DNA from: Oscillatoriales cyanobacterium
Lineage (GTDB): Bacteria; Cyanobacteriota; Cyanobacteriia; Cyanobacteriales; Microcoleaceae
Assembly: GCA_004292955.1 (NCBI GenBank)
Contig: RDXX01000013.1
Coordinates: 1 to 64,000, forward strand
Reading direction: 5' to 3'
Length of the DNA stretch: 64,000 bases
Under the pieces are notes generated by a model. That model had not been told where the DNA came from. It saw only the letters and a list, made by a program, of their open reading frames with translations, and ran no database searches. The position numbers and the translations under genes are program-made. Below are positions 9,298 through 19,184 of the stretch, piece after piece (the first letter of the stretch is position 1; each line of letters starts with the position of its first letter).

Positions 9298-9645
9298 CAG
9301 TTGACAGTTGTCAGTTGTTAGTTGTTAGTTGTTAGTTGTTAGTTGACAGTTGTCAGTTGTTAGTTGTTAGTTTTTAGTTGTTAGTTGTCAGTTGTTAGTT
9401 GTTAATCAAAAAAACTGAAAACTGATAGCTAACAACTGTAGTTTGCGATTTCGCGATCGCACTTGCGACCTCAGAAACCCGGTTTCTTACTATATTTCTC
9501 GTTCCTGTTCGCAAAACTCGTAGAAACCGGGTTTATAACCCCACGCGTAATCCACGAACTGTCAACTGTCCACTGTCAACTGTCAACTGTCCACTGTCCA
9601 CTGTCAACTGTCAACTGTCAACTGTCCACTGTCCACTGTCCACTG
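9278..9645. repeat. Heptad arrays (CAGTTGA, TAGTTGT, CAACTGT) between ldpA and the R3H ATPase gene
   Basis: From 9278 to about 9410 CAGTTGA heptads shift into TAGTTGT/CAGTTGT variants. From about 9557 to 9645 the complementary CAACTGT/CCACTGT type appears. The two blocks are therefore in opposite orientation and could pair into a long imperfect hairpin. Between them are two GAAACCCGGTTTCT-like short inverted repeats (about 9470-9535). Confidence 0.9.
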
Positions 9646-9665
9646 AACCGAACACACCGAGGCGA

Positions 9666-11453
9666 ATGCAGATTACAGACGACCTCAGCAGACTATTAGA
9701 CATCGTGCCAGATGAGATCCGGCAGCCCTTAGAGCAGCACCCGCAGCGCAACAATCTCATTGAGGTTGTGATGGATTTGGGCCGTCTACCAGAAGCTCGT
9801 TTTCCATCCTTGGCCGAACCTCTTTCCCAAACACCAGTTTCCAAAGCAGACCTCAGCTATTGTATCGATCGAGTCGGCAGCTTCGGCGGCGACAATCGAG
9901 CCGGTATCGAGCAAACCCTGCACCGAATTAGCGCCCTTCGCAACCGCAGCGGCGAGATTATCGGCTTGACTTTGAGGGTGGGCCGCGCTGTGTTCGGGAC
10001 GATCGGCATTATCCGCGATTTAGTGGAAACCGGTCAATCAATTTTGATGCTCGGCCGCCCCGGAGTTGGCAAAACCACGGCTTTGCGGGAAATCGCCCGC
10101 GTCCTCGCCGATGACTTGGAAAAACGGGTGGTAATCATCGACACCTCCAACGAAATTGCTGGAGATGGAGATATCCCGCATCCGGCGATCGGCAGAGCTC
10201 GCAGAATGCAAGTTTCGCGTCCCGAACTCCAGCACCAAGTCATGATCGAAGCAGTGGAAAACCATATGCCGGAAGTGATCGTGATTGACGAAATCGGCAC
10301 GGAATTAGAAGCTTTGGCCGCTCGGACGATCGCGGAAAGGGGCGTGCAATTGGTCGGTACCGCCCACGGGAACCGGATCGAAAACTTGATGAAAAATCCG
10401 ACTCTGGCCGACTTAATCGGGGGCATCCAAGCGGTGACGCTGGGAGATGACGAGGCCCGGCGCCGCGGTTCTCAAAAGACAGTTTTGGAACGCAAATCAC
10501 CGCCAACTTTTGAAATTGCGATCGAAATGCTCGAACGCCAGCGCTGGGTAATCCACGAACGAGTCTCAGATTCGATCGACAGCCTGCTGCGGGGACGCGA
10601 ACCGAACCAGCAAATCAGAAGCGTCAGCGACAGCGGAGAAGTCACGATCGAGCGCGAGTCAGCATCTCCCCCCGTCCGGTTTCCAGGGATGCCAGCTTCC
10701 GCCTCAGGCCCCGCTGCGGTATCAGCAATGCGGCCCGTCACGCCGATTTCTGGGTGGCGGAGTGCCGGGAAAATGGTGCCGATGCCCCCTCAAAACGAGA
10801 AATTCGCTGCTGCTACCGCTGCTAACAGCGCGCCGGTACTTCCTGAGACTCGGTATTTCGAGCAACTCCTCGAAGAATCCCTGTCCGTGGAACCTGTACC
10901 GCAGCAACGGGGTCGTTATTCCCAGAATGTCGGCCCTAACGGCGAAGATTTGCCCCTCCACGTTTATCCTTACGGCATAGCTCGCCACCAGCTCGAACAG
11001 GTGATTTCCACCCTGAACCTGCCGGTGCAGTTGACTAAGGATATTGAAAGTGCTGACGTGGTGTTGGCTTTGCGATCGAACGTGCGGAACCAGTCAAAAT
11101 TGAGGCACTTGGCCAAAACTCGCCAAGTTCCCCTGCACACAATCAAAGCTGGGACTATTCCCCACGTAGCGAGAGCTTTGCGGCGCCTGTTGGACATGGA
11201 CGACCCGGGCACCCCGGAAGTGGCAGACCTCGCCTTATTCGCCCGCAGCGGTACTTCTGACGAACTCGAAGCTCTCGAAGAAACCCGCTTGGCTGTCGAG
11301 CAAATTGTCATTCCCAAGGGACAGCCGGTGGAACTCTTACCCCGTTCTCCCAATGTCCGCAAAATGCAGCACGAACTTGTGGAACACTATCACCTGAAAT
11401 CCCACAGTTTTGGGGAAGAACCCAACCGCCGCCTGCGGATTTTTCCAGCGTGA
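9666..11453 (+). CDS. Ycf45-type AAA ATPase with C-terminal R3H domain
   Basis: 595 aa. The ATPase core (about 120-300) has a P-loop [15 protein letters not shown] and a Walker B region [22 protein letters not shown] proline/alanine-rich linker lies at about 330-400. The C-terminus (about 565-590) is an R3H single-stranded nucleic-acid-binding motif ([21 protein letters not shown]). Related to plastid Ycf45 and distantly to the sporulation ATPase SpoIIIAA. The exact cellular role is unknown; binding of single-stranded nucleic acid is inferred from R3H. The start lies just after a heptad array, with only a weak purine tract (CGAGGCG) upstream. Confidence 0.92.
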   Translation: MQITDDLSRLLDIVPDEIRQPLEQHPQRNNLIEVVMDLGRLPEARFPSLAEPLSQTPVSKADLSYCIDRVGSFGGDNRAGIEQTLHRISALRNRSGEIIGLTLRVGRAVFGTIGIIRDLVETGQSILMLGRPGVGKTTALREIARVLADDLEKRVVIIDTSNEIAGDGDIPHPAIGRARRMQVSRPELQHQVMIEAVENHMPEVIVIDEIGTELEALAARTIAERGVQLVGTAHGNRIENLMKNPTLADLIGGIQAVTLGDDEARRRGSQKTVLERKSPPTFEIAIEMLERQRWVIHERVSDSIDSLLRGREPNQQIRSVSDSGEVTIERESASPPVRFPGMPASASGPAAVSAMRPVTPISGWRSAGKMVPMPPQNEKFAAATAANSAPVLPETRYFEQLLEESLSVEPVPQQRGRYSQNVGPNGEDLPLHVYPYGIARHQLEQVISTLNLPVQLTKDIESADVVLALRSNVRNQSKLRHLAKTRQVPLHTIKAGTIPHVARALRRLLDMDDPGTPEVADLALFARSGTSDELEALEETRLAVEQIVIPKGQPVELLPRSPNVRKMQHELVEHYHLKSHSFGEEPNRRLRIFPA

Positions 11454-11700
11454 ACAGCCCTATATCTAGAATCGGCATCATGTAGGGTGCGCGGGGCGCA
11501 CCTTACCCCTTGAAGGCAGCAGGTAGAAGGCAAACGGCCGAATTTTTTTCATGTTGCTGTCTGTTTTCTACCTGCTGCCTTCGATCTCAAGCGGGCTCAA
11601 TTAACCATGATTCTGGTAGCGTGGTACACTGCGTAGACCAGAATCTTCTGGTATATCGACCGCACGTGATATTATTTCCGTTGCTGTGATTTTTGTGTGT

Positions 11701-12110
11701 AAGTGCGATCGGGCTAATTCCCAATTTCCAACCCCCAATTCCCAACCCTCAATGATGACTAATGACTACTGACTAATTCCCAATTTCCAACCCCCAATTT
11801 CCAATTCCCAATGATGACTAATGACTGATGACTAATGACTACTGACTAATTCCCAACCCCCTATAATAACAGATTATAAATAAACATAAAGCGGTTATCA
11901 AAAAAATGAGGTATGCCCGATGCCCGATGCCCTATGCCCTATGCCCGATGCCCGATGCCCTATGCCCGATGCCCTATGCCCGATGCCCGATGCCCGATGC
12001 CCTATGCCCGATGCCCGATGCCCTATGCCCGATGCCCGATGCCCGATGCCCTATGCCCGATGCCCTATGCCCGATGCCCTATGCCCGATGCCCGATGCCC
12101 GATGCCCGAT
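11701..12110. repeat. Heptad arrays, including about 28 units of GATGCCC/TATGCCC
   Basis: From about 11720 to 11860 short runs of CCAATTT/CCCAATT and TAATGAC/TGATGAC heptads occur. From about 11909 to 12110 an almost pure array of GATGCCC and TATGCCC heptads runs for some 200 bases. Because seven is not a multiple of three, all three frames stay open, giving spurious proteins made of CPMPDAR-like units. The array is bracketed by ATGAGGTA (about 11906) and TACCTCAT (about 12113), parts of a dispersed element also found near 133-195. Confidence 0.95.
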
Positions 12111-12154
12111 AGTACCTCATCTTTCTGAGAAAGGCTATATTTACCAGAGTTGAC

Positions 12155-13831
12155 ATGAATGATGCAGAAATTCAGCTATTTATTGAATTAATTGCCGCTC
12201 ACACGGGTTTACAAATTCGCCCGCAAGATCGATCGGGTTTGTCTCGAAAAATTTTGACTCGAATGAAAGCTTTAAAAATAGCATTTCCCGACAAATATTA
12301 TCAAATCTTAGCCGCTTCGAGTCCGGAAAGTCAAAATGAATGGCAGGAACTAACCTTGCTGCTGACAACCAACGAAAGTTATTTCATGCGGGACAAAGGA
12401 CAGTTTTCGCTCCTAGAAAAAGTGATTTTGCCGGAATTAATCGCACGCAAAATAAAATTGCACGAGACATTGGGAATTAAGCCAAGACTGCGAATCTGGA
12501 GTGCTGGCTGCTCGACTGGTGAAGAACCTTATTCTTTACTTATTATTTTAAAACAACTAATTCCTGATTGGGACAAATGGAAAATTTTAATTTTAGGTAC
12601 TGATATCAATCAAGCAGCAATAGAAAAAGCCCAGCGAGGAATTTATAGCCCTTGGTCTTTTCGCTTAGTTGACCGGGAACTGCAAAATCGATATTTCTCT
12701 CAGCGGAAAACCGATTGGGAAATAGACCAGAACTTGCGCCAATTTGTCAGCTTTAGATCTGTAAATTTAGTGACAGATAATTTTCCTAATATTTACACAG
12801 ATCTTCATAACATGGATTTGATATTATGCCGAAATGTTTTTGTTTATTTTGAAGCTCAGTATATTTCACAGGTATTGAAAAAGTTTGCCAAAACGCTAAG
12901 ACCTGGAGGATATTTAATGACTGGTCACGCTGAAATTCACAGTCACGTGATGAACGATTTTCAACCAAAGAGTTTCCCGGAGTCGGTTGTTTATCAAGCC
13001 AAGAATGTCCTAGAGGAGGAACCAGGTAAAAAAAAGTCTTTGATTGTACCAGAATCTAAAACAAAATCGGCGTTTGGGGAATCGGGAAATAAATTGGAAT
13101 TGGGCGACCATAGCGGTCAGTTGCTACCGAGGAAAGGGGAAACGGTGCCAGCTAGTTTTGCTAACGGCAATTTTGGGGATGTCGGGTCGCTGTCGCTGTT
13201 AACAGCAGGTACCGGGCTGGGAAAGATGCTGCGAAGTCGCTATTTAGAGGGCGATCTGGCGAACAAGAAGATATCTAGTTTATCCCCAAAAATTGCAGCC
13301 GAAAAAGCTGATAGCAAAACGCCTCAGATGCTTATATTAGAGGCAAAAGCTTGTTTAAAAAATAAAGCTTATTTTGAGGCAATTGATAAAGCAAAACAGG
13401 CGCTCCACCTGCAATCTCAAAATTTTGAAGCTGATTATTTGCTCGCTCAAATTTATGCAAATTTAGGCCAGTATTCTCAGGCGGTAGAATACTGCAAGCG
13501 AGCTAGTAAGCTAGATACTATGTCAGTATTTCCTTATTATTTGCAAGCTCAGATTGCTGAAGAACAGGACGACTTGGAAACCGCTAAAATATATTTAAGA
13601 AAAGTTATTTATCTTTGCCCATCTTTTGTTTCAGCTTATCTCGAATTCGGGAATATATACCATAAAGAAGGTAAGCTAAATATAGCTATTAAAATGTACA
13701 AGTCATCTTGCGATATTCTCAAACAACTGCCGCCCAATACTCCGATCGAGCAACAGGGAAAAATGACAGCGAGTCAAGTATTGATTGATGTTCAAAAAAA
13801 ATTGGTAAAATTGTACAGCCAAAAAAACTGA
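12155..13831 (+). CDS. cheR: CheR-type methyltransferase with C-terminal TPR domain
   Basis: It methylates glutamates of chemoreceptors using S-adenosylmethionine. The CheR N-terminal helical domain (about 1-75) and SAM-binding domain (about 80-275) show TTNESYFMRDKGQF, LRIWSAGCSTGEEPYSLLI, LGTDINQAAIEKA and MDLILCRNVFVYF. After a low-complexity linker (about 285-395) come three or more TPR units (about 395-540, for example AYFEAIDKAKQALHLQSQNF). CheR-TPR fusions are typical of Wsp/Frz-like chemosensory systems (WspC, FrzF). It is the first gene of the locus, starting 40 bases after a heptad array. Confidence 0.93.
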   Translation: MNDAEIQLFIELIAAHTGLQIRPQDRSGLSRKILTRMKALKIAFPDKYYQILAASSPESQNEWQELTLLLTTNESYFMRDKGQFSLLEKVILPELIARKIKLHETLGIKPRLRIWSAGCSTGEEPYSLLIILKQLIPDWDKWKILILGTDINQAAIEKAQRGIYSPWSFRLVDRELQNRYFSQRKTDWEIDQNLRQFVSFRSVNLVTDNFPNIYTDLHNMDLILCRNVFVYFEAQYISQVLKKFAKTLRPGGYLMTGHAEIHSHVMNDFQPKSFPESVVYQAKNVLEEEPGKKKSLIVPESKTKSAFGESGNKLELGDHSGQLLPRKGETVPASFANGNFGDVGSLSLLTAGTGLGKMLRSRYLEGDLANKKISSLSPKIAAEKADSKTPQMLILEAKACLKNKAYFEAIDKAKQALHLQSQNFEADYLLAQIYANLGQYSQAVEYCKRASKLDTMSVFPYYLQAQIAEEQDDLETAKIYLRKVIYLCPSFVSAYLEFGNIYHKEGKLNIAIKMYKSSCDILKQLPPNTPIEQQGKMTASQVLIDVQKKLVKLYSQKN

Positions 13832-13889
13832 CGCACTGGGAAAATCTAAAAACCTGGTTTTTTGTGGGTGTGTCGCTGCCAAACCGAAT

Positions 13890-14012
13890 GGGTGCATCTC
13901 AATTTTGAAGCCTGAAGAAGCATGACCGCATATAAGTTATTAGTTATAATCCTATATTGACTACGGTCATGCTTCGCCCCTACAAACATATTTGACAAAC
14001 CCAGATGCACCC
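13890..14012 (+). repeat. MITE-like inverted-repeat element, copy 1
   Basis: 123 bp bounded by GGTGCATCT and AGATGCACC, with inner arms GAAGCATGACCGCA and CGGTCATGCTTCGCC around TATAAGTTATTAGTT. It fills the cheR-cheW gap. A second copy in opposite orientation is at 17144-17265. No transposase is encoded. Confidence 0.85.
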
Positions 14013-14079
14013 AACCGAATCCGATCGCATAAACCATGTGTTTTTTGCAAGTCTTACTAGATAAATTGTCAGAATTAAT

Positions 14080-15198
14080 ATGGAAACTAAGCCGTATCTT
14101 ATATTTGAACATAACGGTTTGCTGTGCGGCGTAGAAGTCGGCTGCGTTAGAGAAATTTTCTTTCTCCCGGAGTTGACACCGATCGCCGAAGCGCCTCAAG
14201 ATATTGTTGGGGCGATCGATCTCAGGGGCGATATTCTGCCCGTGATGGATCTAAATCTCCGTTTTGGGTACGTTTGGCAGGACTATTCTGTCACAGATAG
14301 TGCGATCGTCATAGAATGGCAAGAAATTCGACTTGTCATCATTGTCGATCGAGTTAACGAAGTTAAGCAGATCCCCGCAGATGCCATAACTCCCCAGCTA
14401 TCTTACGGGCGAGACAACCCAGAAGCCCCCCATCATTTTTTAGCTGGATTTGCCCGCTGCGGGGCCGATATGATTATGCTGCTGGATCTCGATCGGCTAA
14501 TTCGATATTCTCCCGACAAAACAGAAGCCCAAATCCCAGTGTCTGCAAGCGATGCAGGACTGTCAGCGGCATCCGGCAACCTAGAAACCGCCAATTTGCA
14601 GTTAGAAATAGAGCCAAAATTGTTAGTGGAAGATACTAAAGTTTTGGCCAAAATTCACGTTTTTTGTCCGAATGCTACAGCCCAAGAAAAGGCGATTTTT
14701 CGAGATAGGGCCCAGAATTTGAGGCAGCAGGGCGATCGCGAAAATTCCGCAGCAATTGATATGTCCCTCGCCGTAGTTGTTTTAAACAACGAATACTTTG
14801 GTATTAACCTAGGCGTAGTGCGCGAATTCACTGACATTCGCCAAGTAACTCCAATTCCTTGCACTCCCGATCGCATTATTGGCAACATGAATTTGCGGGG
14901 CGAGATTCTGACGCTAGTGGACATTCGGAATGTTTTAAATATGTCAGGCGACACAAAATCTCTCTCAAAGGCGATCGTTGTTGAAATTGAAGATTTGGTC
15001 GCCGGTATAGTCGTTGACGAAATCTTAGATATTATACATTTAAATGTGGCAGAAATTGCGACTATTCCTGCTGCACTAAATTCGGCCAACCGCGAATATC
15101 TTCGAGGCACCGCTTTTTACGAGGAAAAACTTATCGCTGTTCTGAACTTGCAGAAACTATTAACAAAAGGAGGAGTTGCTGTTGATGAGGAGGTTTGA
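14080..15198 (+). CDS. cheW: Double CheW-domain coupling protein
   Basis: Two CheW domains in one chain (about 1-140 and about 225-365), each with the typical sequence: LLCGVEVGCVREIFFLPELT and AIDLRGDILPVMDL in the first, YFGINLGVVREFTDIRQVTP and MNLRGEILTLVDI in the second. A linker of roughly 80 residues separates them. It should couple chemoreceptors to CheA. A double CheW could crosslink array trimers. It is followed by the first receptor gene after 375 bases. Confidence 0.93.
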   Translation: METKPYLIFEHNGLLCGVEVGCVREIFFLPELTPIAEAPQDIVGAIDLRGDILPVMDLNLRFGYVWQDYSVTDSAIVIEWQEIRLVIIVDRVNEVKQIPADAITPQLSYGRDNPEAPHHFLAGFARCGADMIMLLDLDRLIRYSPDKTEAQIPVSASDAGLSAASGNLETANLQLEIEPKLLVEDTKVLAKIHVFCPNATAQEKAIFRDRAQNLRQQGDRENSAAIDMSLAVVVLNNEYFGINLGVVREFTDIRQVTPIPCTPDRIIGNMNLRGEILTLVDIRNVLNMSGDTKSLSKAIVVEIEDLVAGIVVDEILDIIHLNVAEIATIPAALNSANREYLRGTAFYEEKLIAVLNLQKLLTKGGVAVDEEV

Positions 15199-15574
15199 AG
15201 AAAGATTTTACCATAAAGAATTGTTTGAAAGCCTCTCCCCGATCGGGAGAAACTAAAATCCGACTATTCATTACTCCAATCCTCTTCCTTCTAAGTAGAG
15301 GTCGCTCTCAAACTGTCAACTGTCAACTGTCAACTGTCAACTGTTGAAGGCCAAATCGGAATCGCACCTGCAAAAACGATGTCAGCGCCACCCGAAACTA
15401 AAGAAAAGAGAGTAAGAGAACAGAATTTGCTATGATACTATTTTCTACTGTCACTGGACGGCATCAGTCCCAGAAGTGGCTGGCCCATTTCCGTTGCCAA
15501 CGCCGGACTCCCAACCACTATCGCAGGATCGCAACCTTAGTAACGCAAATGCTATCTTAAATTAACGCAAAAAT
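15199..15574. other. Spacer with repeat fragments
   Basis: Contains CTCCCCGATCGGGAG (hairpin, about 15233-15248), a reverse-complement copy (about 15268-15303) of the segment at about 5550-5590, and CAACTGT heptads (about 15308-15346). The rest is unremarkable and probably carries the promoter of the receptor gene. Confidence 0.6.
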
Positions 15575-17035
15575 ATGTTTTTATCCATTAAAAAACTAAA
15601 TATTAGAAACAAGATGCTCGTCGGATATCTAGCGCCAGCAGCTATTTATTTAGGGTTGCCAGTCTTAGTTCTCGTTACTACGAGTCAGGTTTTTGAGACT
15701 TTCAAAAAAGTGGAAAGAGTAGAAAATGTGATCGGAGAAACAAGTAATATGTCCGTAGGTACGGAGCAAATGGTACGGGGAATGCGCGGCTATTTAATTA
15801 ATAAAAATCAGCAGTTCTTAAACGATTTTAAAACAGGTGCAGACTTGGCTCGCCAGTCAGGGATCAATCTAGGGCCGATTGTTGAAAATTCCGAACAAAA
15901 AGCCCGTTTGCGGAGAATGTTGGATCTGGTCAAAGAATATTATGATGGTTCTAACGAAATAGTTCGCTTATTTCAGCAAAATCAGACAGCCGAAGCCCTC
16001 GCTATATTTAATACAGGCAAGTATACCAAATTTGTGAATGAATTCGTGGAATTGAACCGGGAATTTCGGGAAACAGAATTAAAGATTATTAAGCAAGAAA
16101 CTAAAATCACGAAGGCATCTTTAAGCTTTTTGGTATCGACGCTGGTGTTTGGTTCGATACTGCTACTGCTGCTTGGCGCCACTGTTGCTTGGCTGATTTC
16201 GTCAGGAATTGCTCGAACTATCGATCGCACAATTAGTTCGATCGCCAGTTCCTCCGCCCAGATTGCCGCCACAGTTGAAGAACAGGAACGAATGGCAAGC
16301 CAGCAAGCAGTTTCAGTCAATGAAACTACTACCACAATGGACGAATTGGGTGCATCTTCTAGGGCGACTTCACAGCAGATAGAAACTGCCGCAAGTCAAG
16401 CAATGCAAGCTTTAACTTTAGCTGGTGGCGGTACAAAAGCTGTGGAACAAACCTTAGAAGCAATGGCAATACTGAAAACAAAAGTGCAGGATATGCAAGG
16501 ACAAATTATGCAGTTGAGCGAGCAAACCGATCGCATTGGCAATATCTCAACCGTAGTTAGCGACTTAGCAAATCAGACTAATATGTTAGCACTAAATGCG
16601 GCTGTCGAAGCAGTGCGAGCCGGCGAACACGGCAAAGGGTTCGGAGTTGTCGCGTCAGAAATTCGCAAACTTGCCGATCGCAGTAAAAAATCTGCCGCAC
16701 AAATAAATCTCTTAGTCGCCGATATTCAGCGCGCGATCAACTCAACAGTCATGGTGACAGACGAAGGAACTAAAACGGTAGAATCTGGCGTAAATATTGC
16801 GGAGGAAACTGCCGCAGCATTTGCTGGAGTAGCTGATGCAATTAACAACGTAGTTTTGAGTTCTCAGCAAATTTCGCTGAATGCCAAACAGCAAGCAATC
16901 GCGATCGAACAAGTGGTGGAAGCGATGAACTCTCTCAACCAAGCAGCAGCACAAACAGCTTGCGGTATCACTCAAACTAAAATTGGCACTCAAAAATTGA
17001 ATGAAGCTGCTTTAGATTTAAAAGCAGTTGTTTAG
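15575..17035 (+). CDS. Methyl-accepting chemotaxis protein with CHASE3-like sensor
   Basis: 486 aa. TM1 is at about 14-34. A periplasmic, all-helical CHASE3-like region (about 40-180; [20 protein letters not shown]) follows. TM2 is at about 186-208. The cytoplasmic signalling domain (about 225-486) carries the conserved hairpin tip around [21 protein letters not shown] see no HAMP domain between TM2 and the signalling helices and no C-terminal CheR/CheB-tethering pentapeptide. Its cytoplasmic part closely resembles the next two receptors, suggesting tandem duplication with different sensors. Confidence 0.93.
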   Translation: MFLSIKKLNIRNKMLVGYLAPAAIYLGLPVLVLVTTSQVFETFKKVERVENVIGETSNMSVGTEQMVRGMRGYLINKNQQFLNDFKTGADLARQSGINLGPIVENSEQKARLRRMLDLVKEYYDGSNEIVRLFQQNQTAEALAIFNTGKYTKFVNEFVELNREFRETELKIIKQETKITKASLSFLVSTLVFGSILLLLLGATVAWLISSGIARTIDRTISSIASSSAQIAATVEEQERMASQQAVSVNETTTTMDELGASSRATSQQIETAASQAMQALTLAGGGTKAVEQTLEAMAILKTKVQDMQGQIMQLSEQTDRIGNISTVVSDLANQTNMLALNAAVEAVRAGEHGKGFGVVASEIRKLADRSKKSAAQINLLVADIQRAINSTVMVTDEGTKTVESGVNIAEETAAAFAGVADAINNVVLSSQQISLNAKQQAIAIEQVVEAMNSLNQAAAQTACGITQTKIGTQKLNEAALDLKAVV

Positions 17036-17143
17036 CATAGTTATAAGTTCTGATAGTTTGAAAACAAAATTAAACAGTAAGTCTGTATTCTCAGCCCCGA
17101 TACTCATTAGTCAATCCCAATTATTCAATCTAAAATCTAAAAC

Positions 17144-17265
17144 GGTGCATCTCACGCAAGGCGAATATATCCGTAGGGGCGAAGCATGACCGCAGAAAAT
17201 ATGGGATTACAACTAATAACTTATATGCGGTCATGCTTCGCCCTCTTCAAAAACCAGATGCACCC
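17144..17265 (-). repeat. MITE-like inverted-repeat element, copy 2 (inverted relative to copy 1)
   Basis: GGTGCATCT at 17144 and AGATGCACC near the end bound the element. Inner arms are GGGCGAAGCATGACCGCA and TGCGGTCATGCTTCGCC, and AACTAATAACTTATA is the reverse complement of the central part of copy 1. Together the copies flank the cheW and first receptor genes. Confidence 0.85.
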
Positions 17266-17319
17266 ATCTAAAATCTCAAGTCTCAAATGGTATGAGTCAT
17301 TAATAATTATGAAAAACCA

Positions 17320-19113
17320 ATGAAAAAAATGTCTTTAAGAATTAAAGCGATTGTTTTTGCGATCGCCCTCGGAACAATTCCCGTAATTTTAACTGGGGCA
17401 ATAACTTTTTTCTTGGCCAATCAAAGTATCACTAGCTATGTAATTAATTATCAAGAAACGCGGGCGCTCGCTACTGCCAATGAAGTCAGCAATTTTATGT
17501 TAGAACGCTACCAAGATATCAAGAAACTAGCAAGCTTAAGCATACTTAACGACCCCAGAGTCAGCCAAACGACTTCAACCATTCAAAAGGAAGCTATATT
17601 AGATAAATATATAGAAGAAGAGGAGGGCTACGACAGCATTGCAGTCGCCGATCTCAAGGGAAATACTATTTTACAATCTAGTGGAGAAAAAATTGTAGAT
17701 TTGGGAAAGCGGGACTATTTTCAGGAAGTAACAAAAACTAATCAGGCTGTAATTATGCAGCCTATAAAGTCATCGCTCGACGGCAAATATGCCATTTTTA
17801 CCGCGGCTCCGGTTGTGGATGTCAATACTAACGAAACTATCGCCGTCATCAGGACTCGCACGCCCATAACTTATTTAGAGCAGGCTTTTAAGGAAACACA
17901 AAACAAGCTAACCAGTAGTTCTGAAGGATTAAAAAAAGAGGAATTCCATTTAATTGATGGCAATGGCAAGTTTTTTTCGGCAACAGAAGCTGAGCAGATC
18001 AGCAGAGATGCAGCCTCAGATTTTAGTGTTTTTGCCAAAATGCAAGCTAACAAAAAAATTGACAGTGCCATAGATATCGATCGCATTGATGGAGCTAAGC
18101 AATTGCTTACTTATGCTCCTATTAAAGCCTTAGAAAATATGCCAGAATTGGGCTGGAGCGTGATTATTGCTAACGATACAAAAAATGTATTTGCTCCCCA
18201 ACAAGAGTTACTGTATACTTTGATGTCAGGAGTTGGGTTCACTGCTGCTCTTGTTAGCGCGATCGCAATTTTTTTAGCTAGTCGAACTACTCGCTCGGTT
18301 AATCACATTGTACGGGCGATCGCCTCTTCTTCGTCGCAAATTGCTGTCACCATCGAACAGCAGAAGCGCATCGCCAGCCAACAGCTATATGCTGTCGATC
18401 GCACTGCGACTACAATGAACGAATTGAGCGAATCAAGCAAAGCTTGTGCCTCCGAAGCCGAAGCTGCCGCTTTTGGGGCAGTCCAAGCTCTTAAACTTGC
18501 AGCAGGAGGCAGTCAAGCAGTAGATAATACCTTGAAAGAAATGGCAACTTTGACAGAAAATGTCGGAGCAATTCAAAAACAAATTTTGCATTTAAGCGAG
18601 CAAACCGATCGCATTGGCAATATATCCAGTTTAGTCAGCGATTTAGCCAACCAAACAAATATGCTCGCCCTTAACGCTGCTGTCGAAGCAGTTAGAGCCG
18701 GTGAAAGCGGTAAAGGATTTGCTGTTGTTGCTAGCGAGATTCGCAAATTAGCCGATCGCAGCAAGGAATCTGCTAGCAACATCAATGCTTTAGTTGCAGA
18801 AATCCAGAAAGCTATTACTTTGACAGCAACAGTGACGGATGACGGCACAAAAACTGTAGAAAATGGAGTAAAAATTGCCCGAAAAACCGCAGACGCATTT
18901 GCTGGGGTTGCCAGGGCGATCGATCGCATTGCTGCAAACAGCAAACAAATTTCCGTCACATCGAAAAACCAGGCAATCGCCATTCAGGATGTAGTTGAAT
19001 CCGTCAACTCTCTTCACCTCGCCACTCAAGAAACTGCCGCCAGTATTTCTCAAGTCAAACTCGGCATTGTTCAACTAAACCAAGCAGCCCAAAATCTCAA
19101 ATCAGCAGTGTAG
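17320..19113 (+). CDS. Methyl-accepting chemotaxis protein with dCache sensor
   Basis: 597 aa. TM1 is at about 9-29, a periplasmic double-Cache domain at about 35-290 ([19 protein letters not shown] and [13 protein letters not shown] are typical Cache strands), and TM2 at about 300-322. The signalling domain (about 345-597) has [20 protein letters not shown] at the tip. No HAMP is recognisable. dCache domains bind small molecules such as amino acids or organic acids; I could not confirm an amino-acid-binding motif, so the ligand is unknown. It is 72 bases upstream of the third receptor and probably cotranscribed. Confidence 0.93.
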   Translation: MKKMSLRIKAIVFAIALGTIPVILTGAITFFLANQSITSYVINYQETRALATANEVSNFMLERYQDIKKLASLSILNDPRVSQTTSTIQKEAILDKYIEEEEGYDSIAVADLKGNTILQSSGEKIVDLGKRDYFQEVTKTNQAVIMQPIKSSLDGKYAIFTAAPVVDVNTNETIAVIRTRTPITYLEQAFKETQNKLTSSSEGLKKEEFHLIDGNGKFFSATEAEQISRDAASDFSVFAKMQANKKIDSAIDIDRIDGAKQLLTYAPIKALENMPELGWSVIIANDTKNVFAPQQELLYTLMSGVGFTAALVSAIAIFLASRTTRSVNHIVRAIASSSSQIAVTIEQQKRIASQQLYAVDRTATTMNELSESSKACASEAEAAAFGAVQALKLAAGGSQAVDNTLKEMATLTENVGAIQKQILHLSEQTDRIGNISSLVSDLANQTNMLALNAAVEAVRAGESGKGFAVVASEIRKLADRSKESASNINALVAEIQKAITLTATVTDDGTKTVENGVKIARKTADAFAGVARAIDRIAANSKQISVTSKNQAIAIQDVVESVNSLHLATQETAASISQVKLGIVQLNQAAQNLKSAV

Positions 19114-19184
19114 TTGAAGGAAGTAAGATTTATTTATTACTGATTAGCGATTATCGATTACCAATTAGCAATTAGCCACTCCCC

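Noticed and set aside
11906-12153. Three overlapping frames of 68-77 codons rich in CPMPDA units
   Set aside because: They are read from a GATGCCC heptad array, which leaves all frames open; there is no coding evidence.
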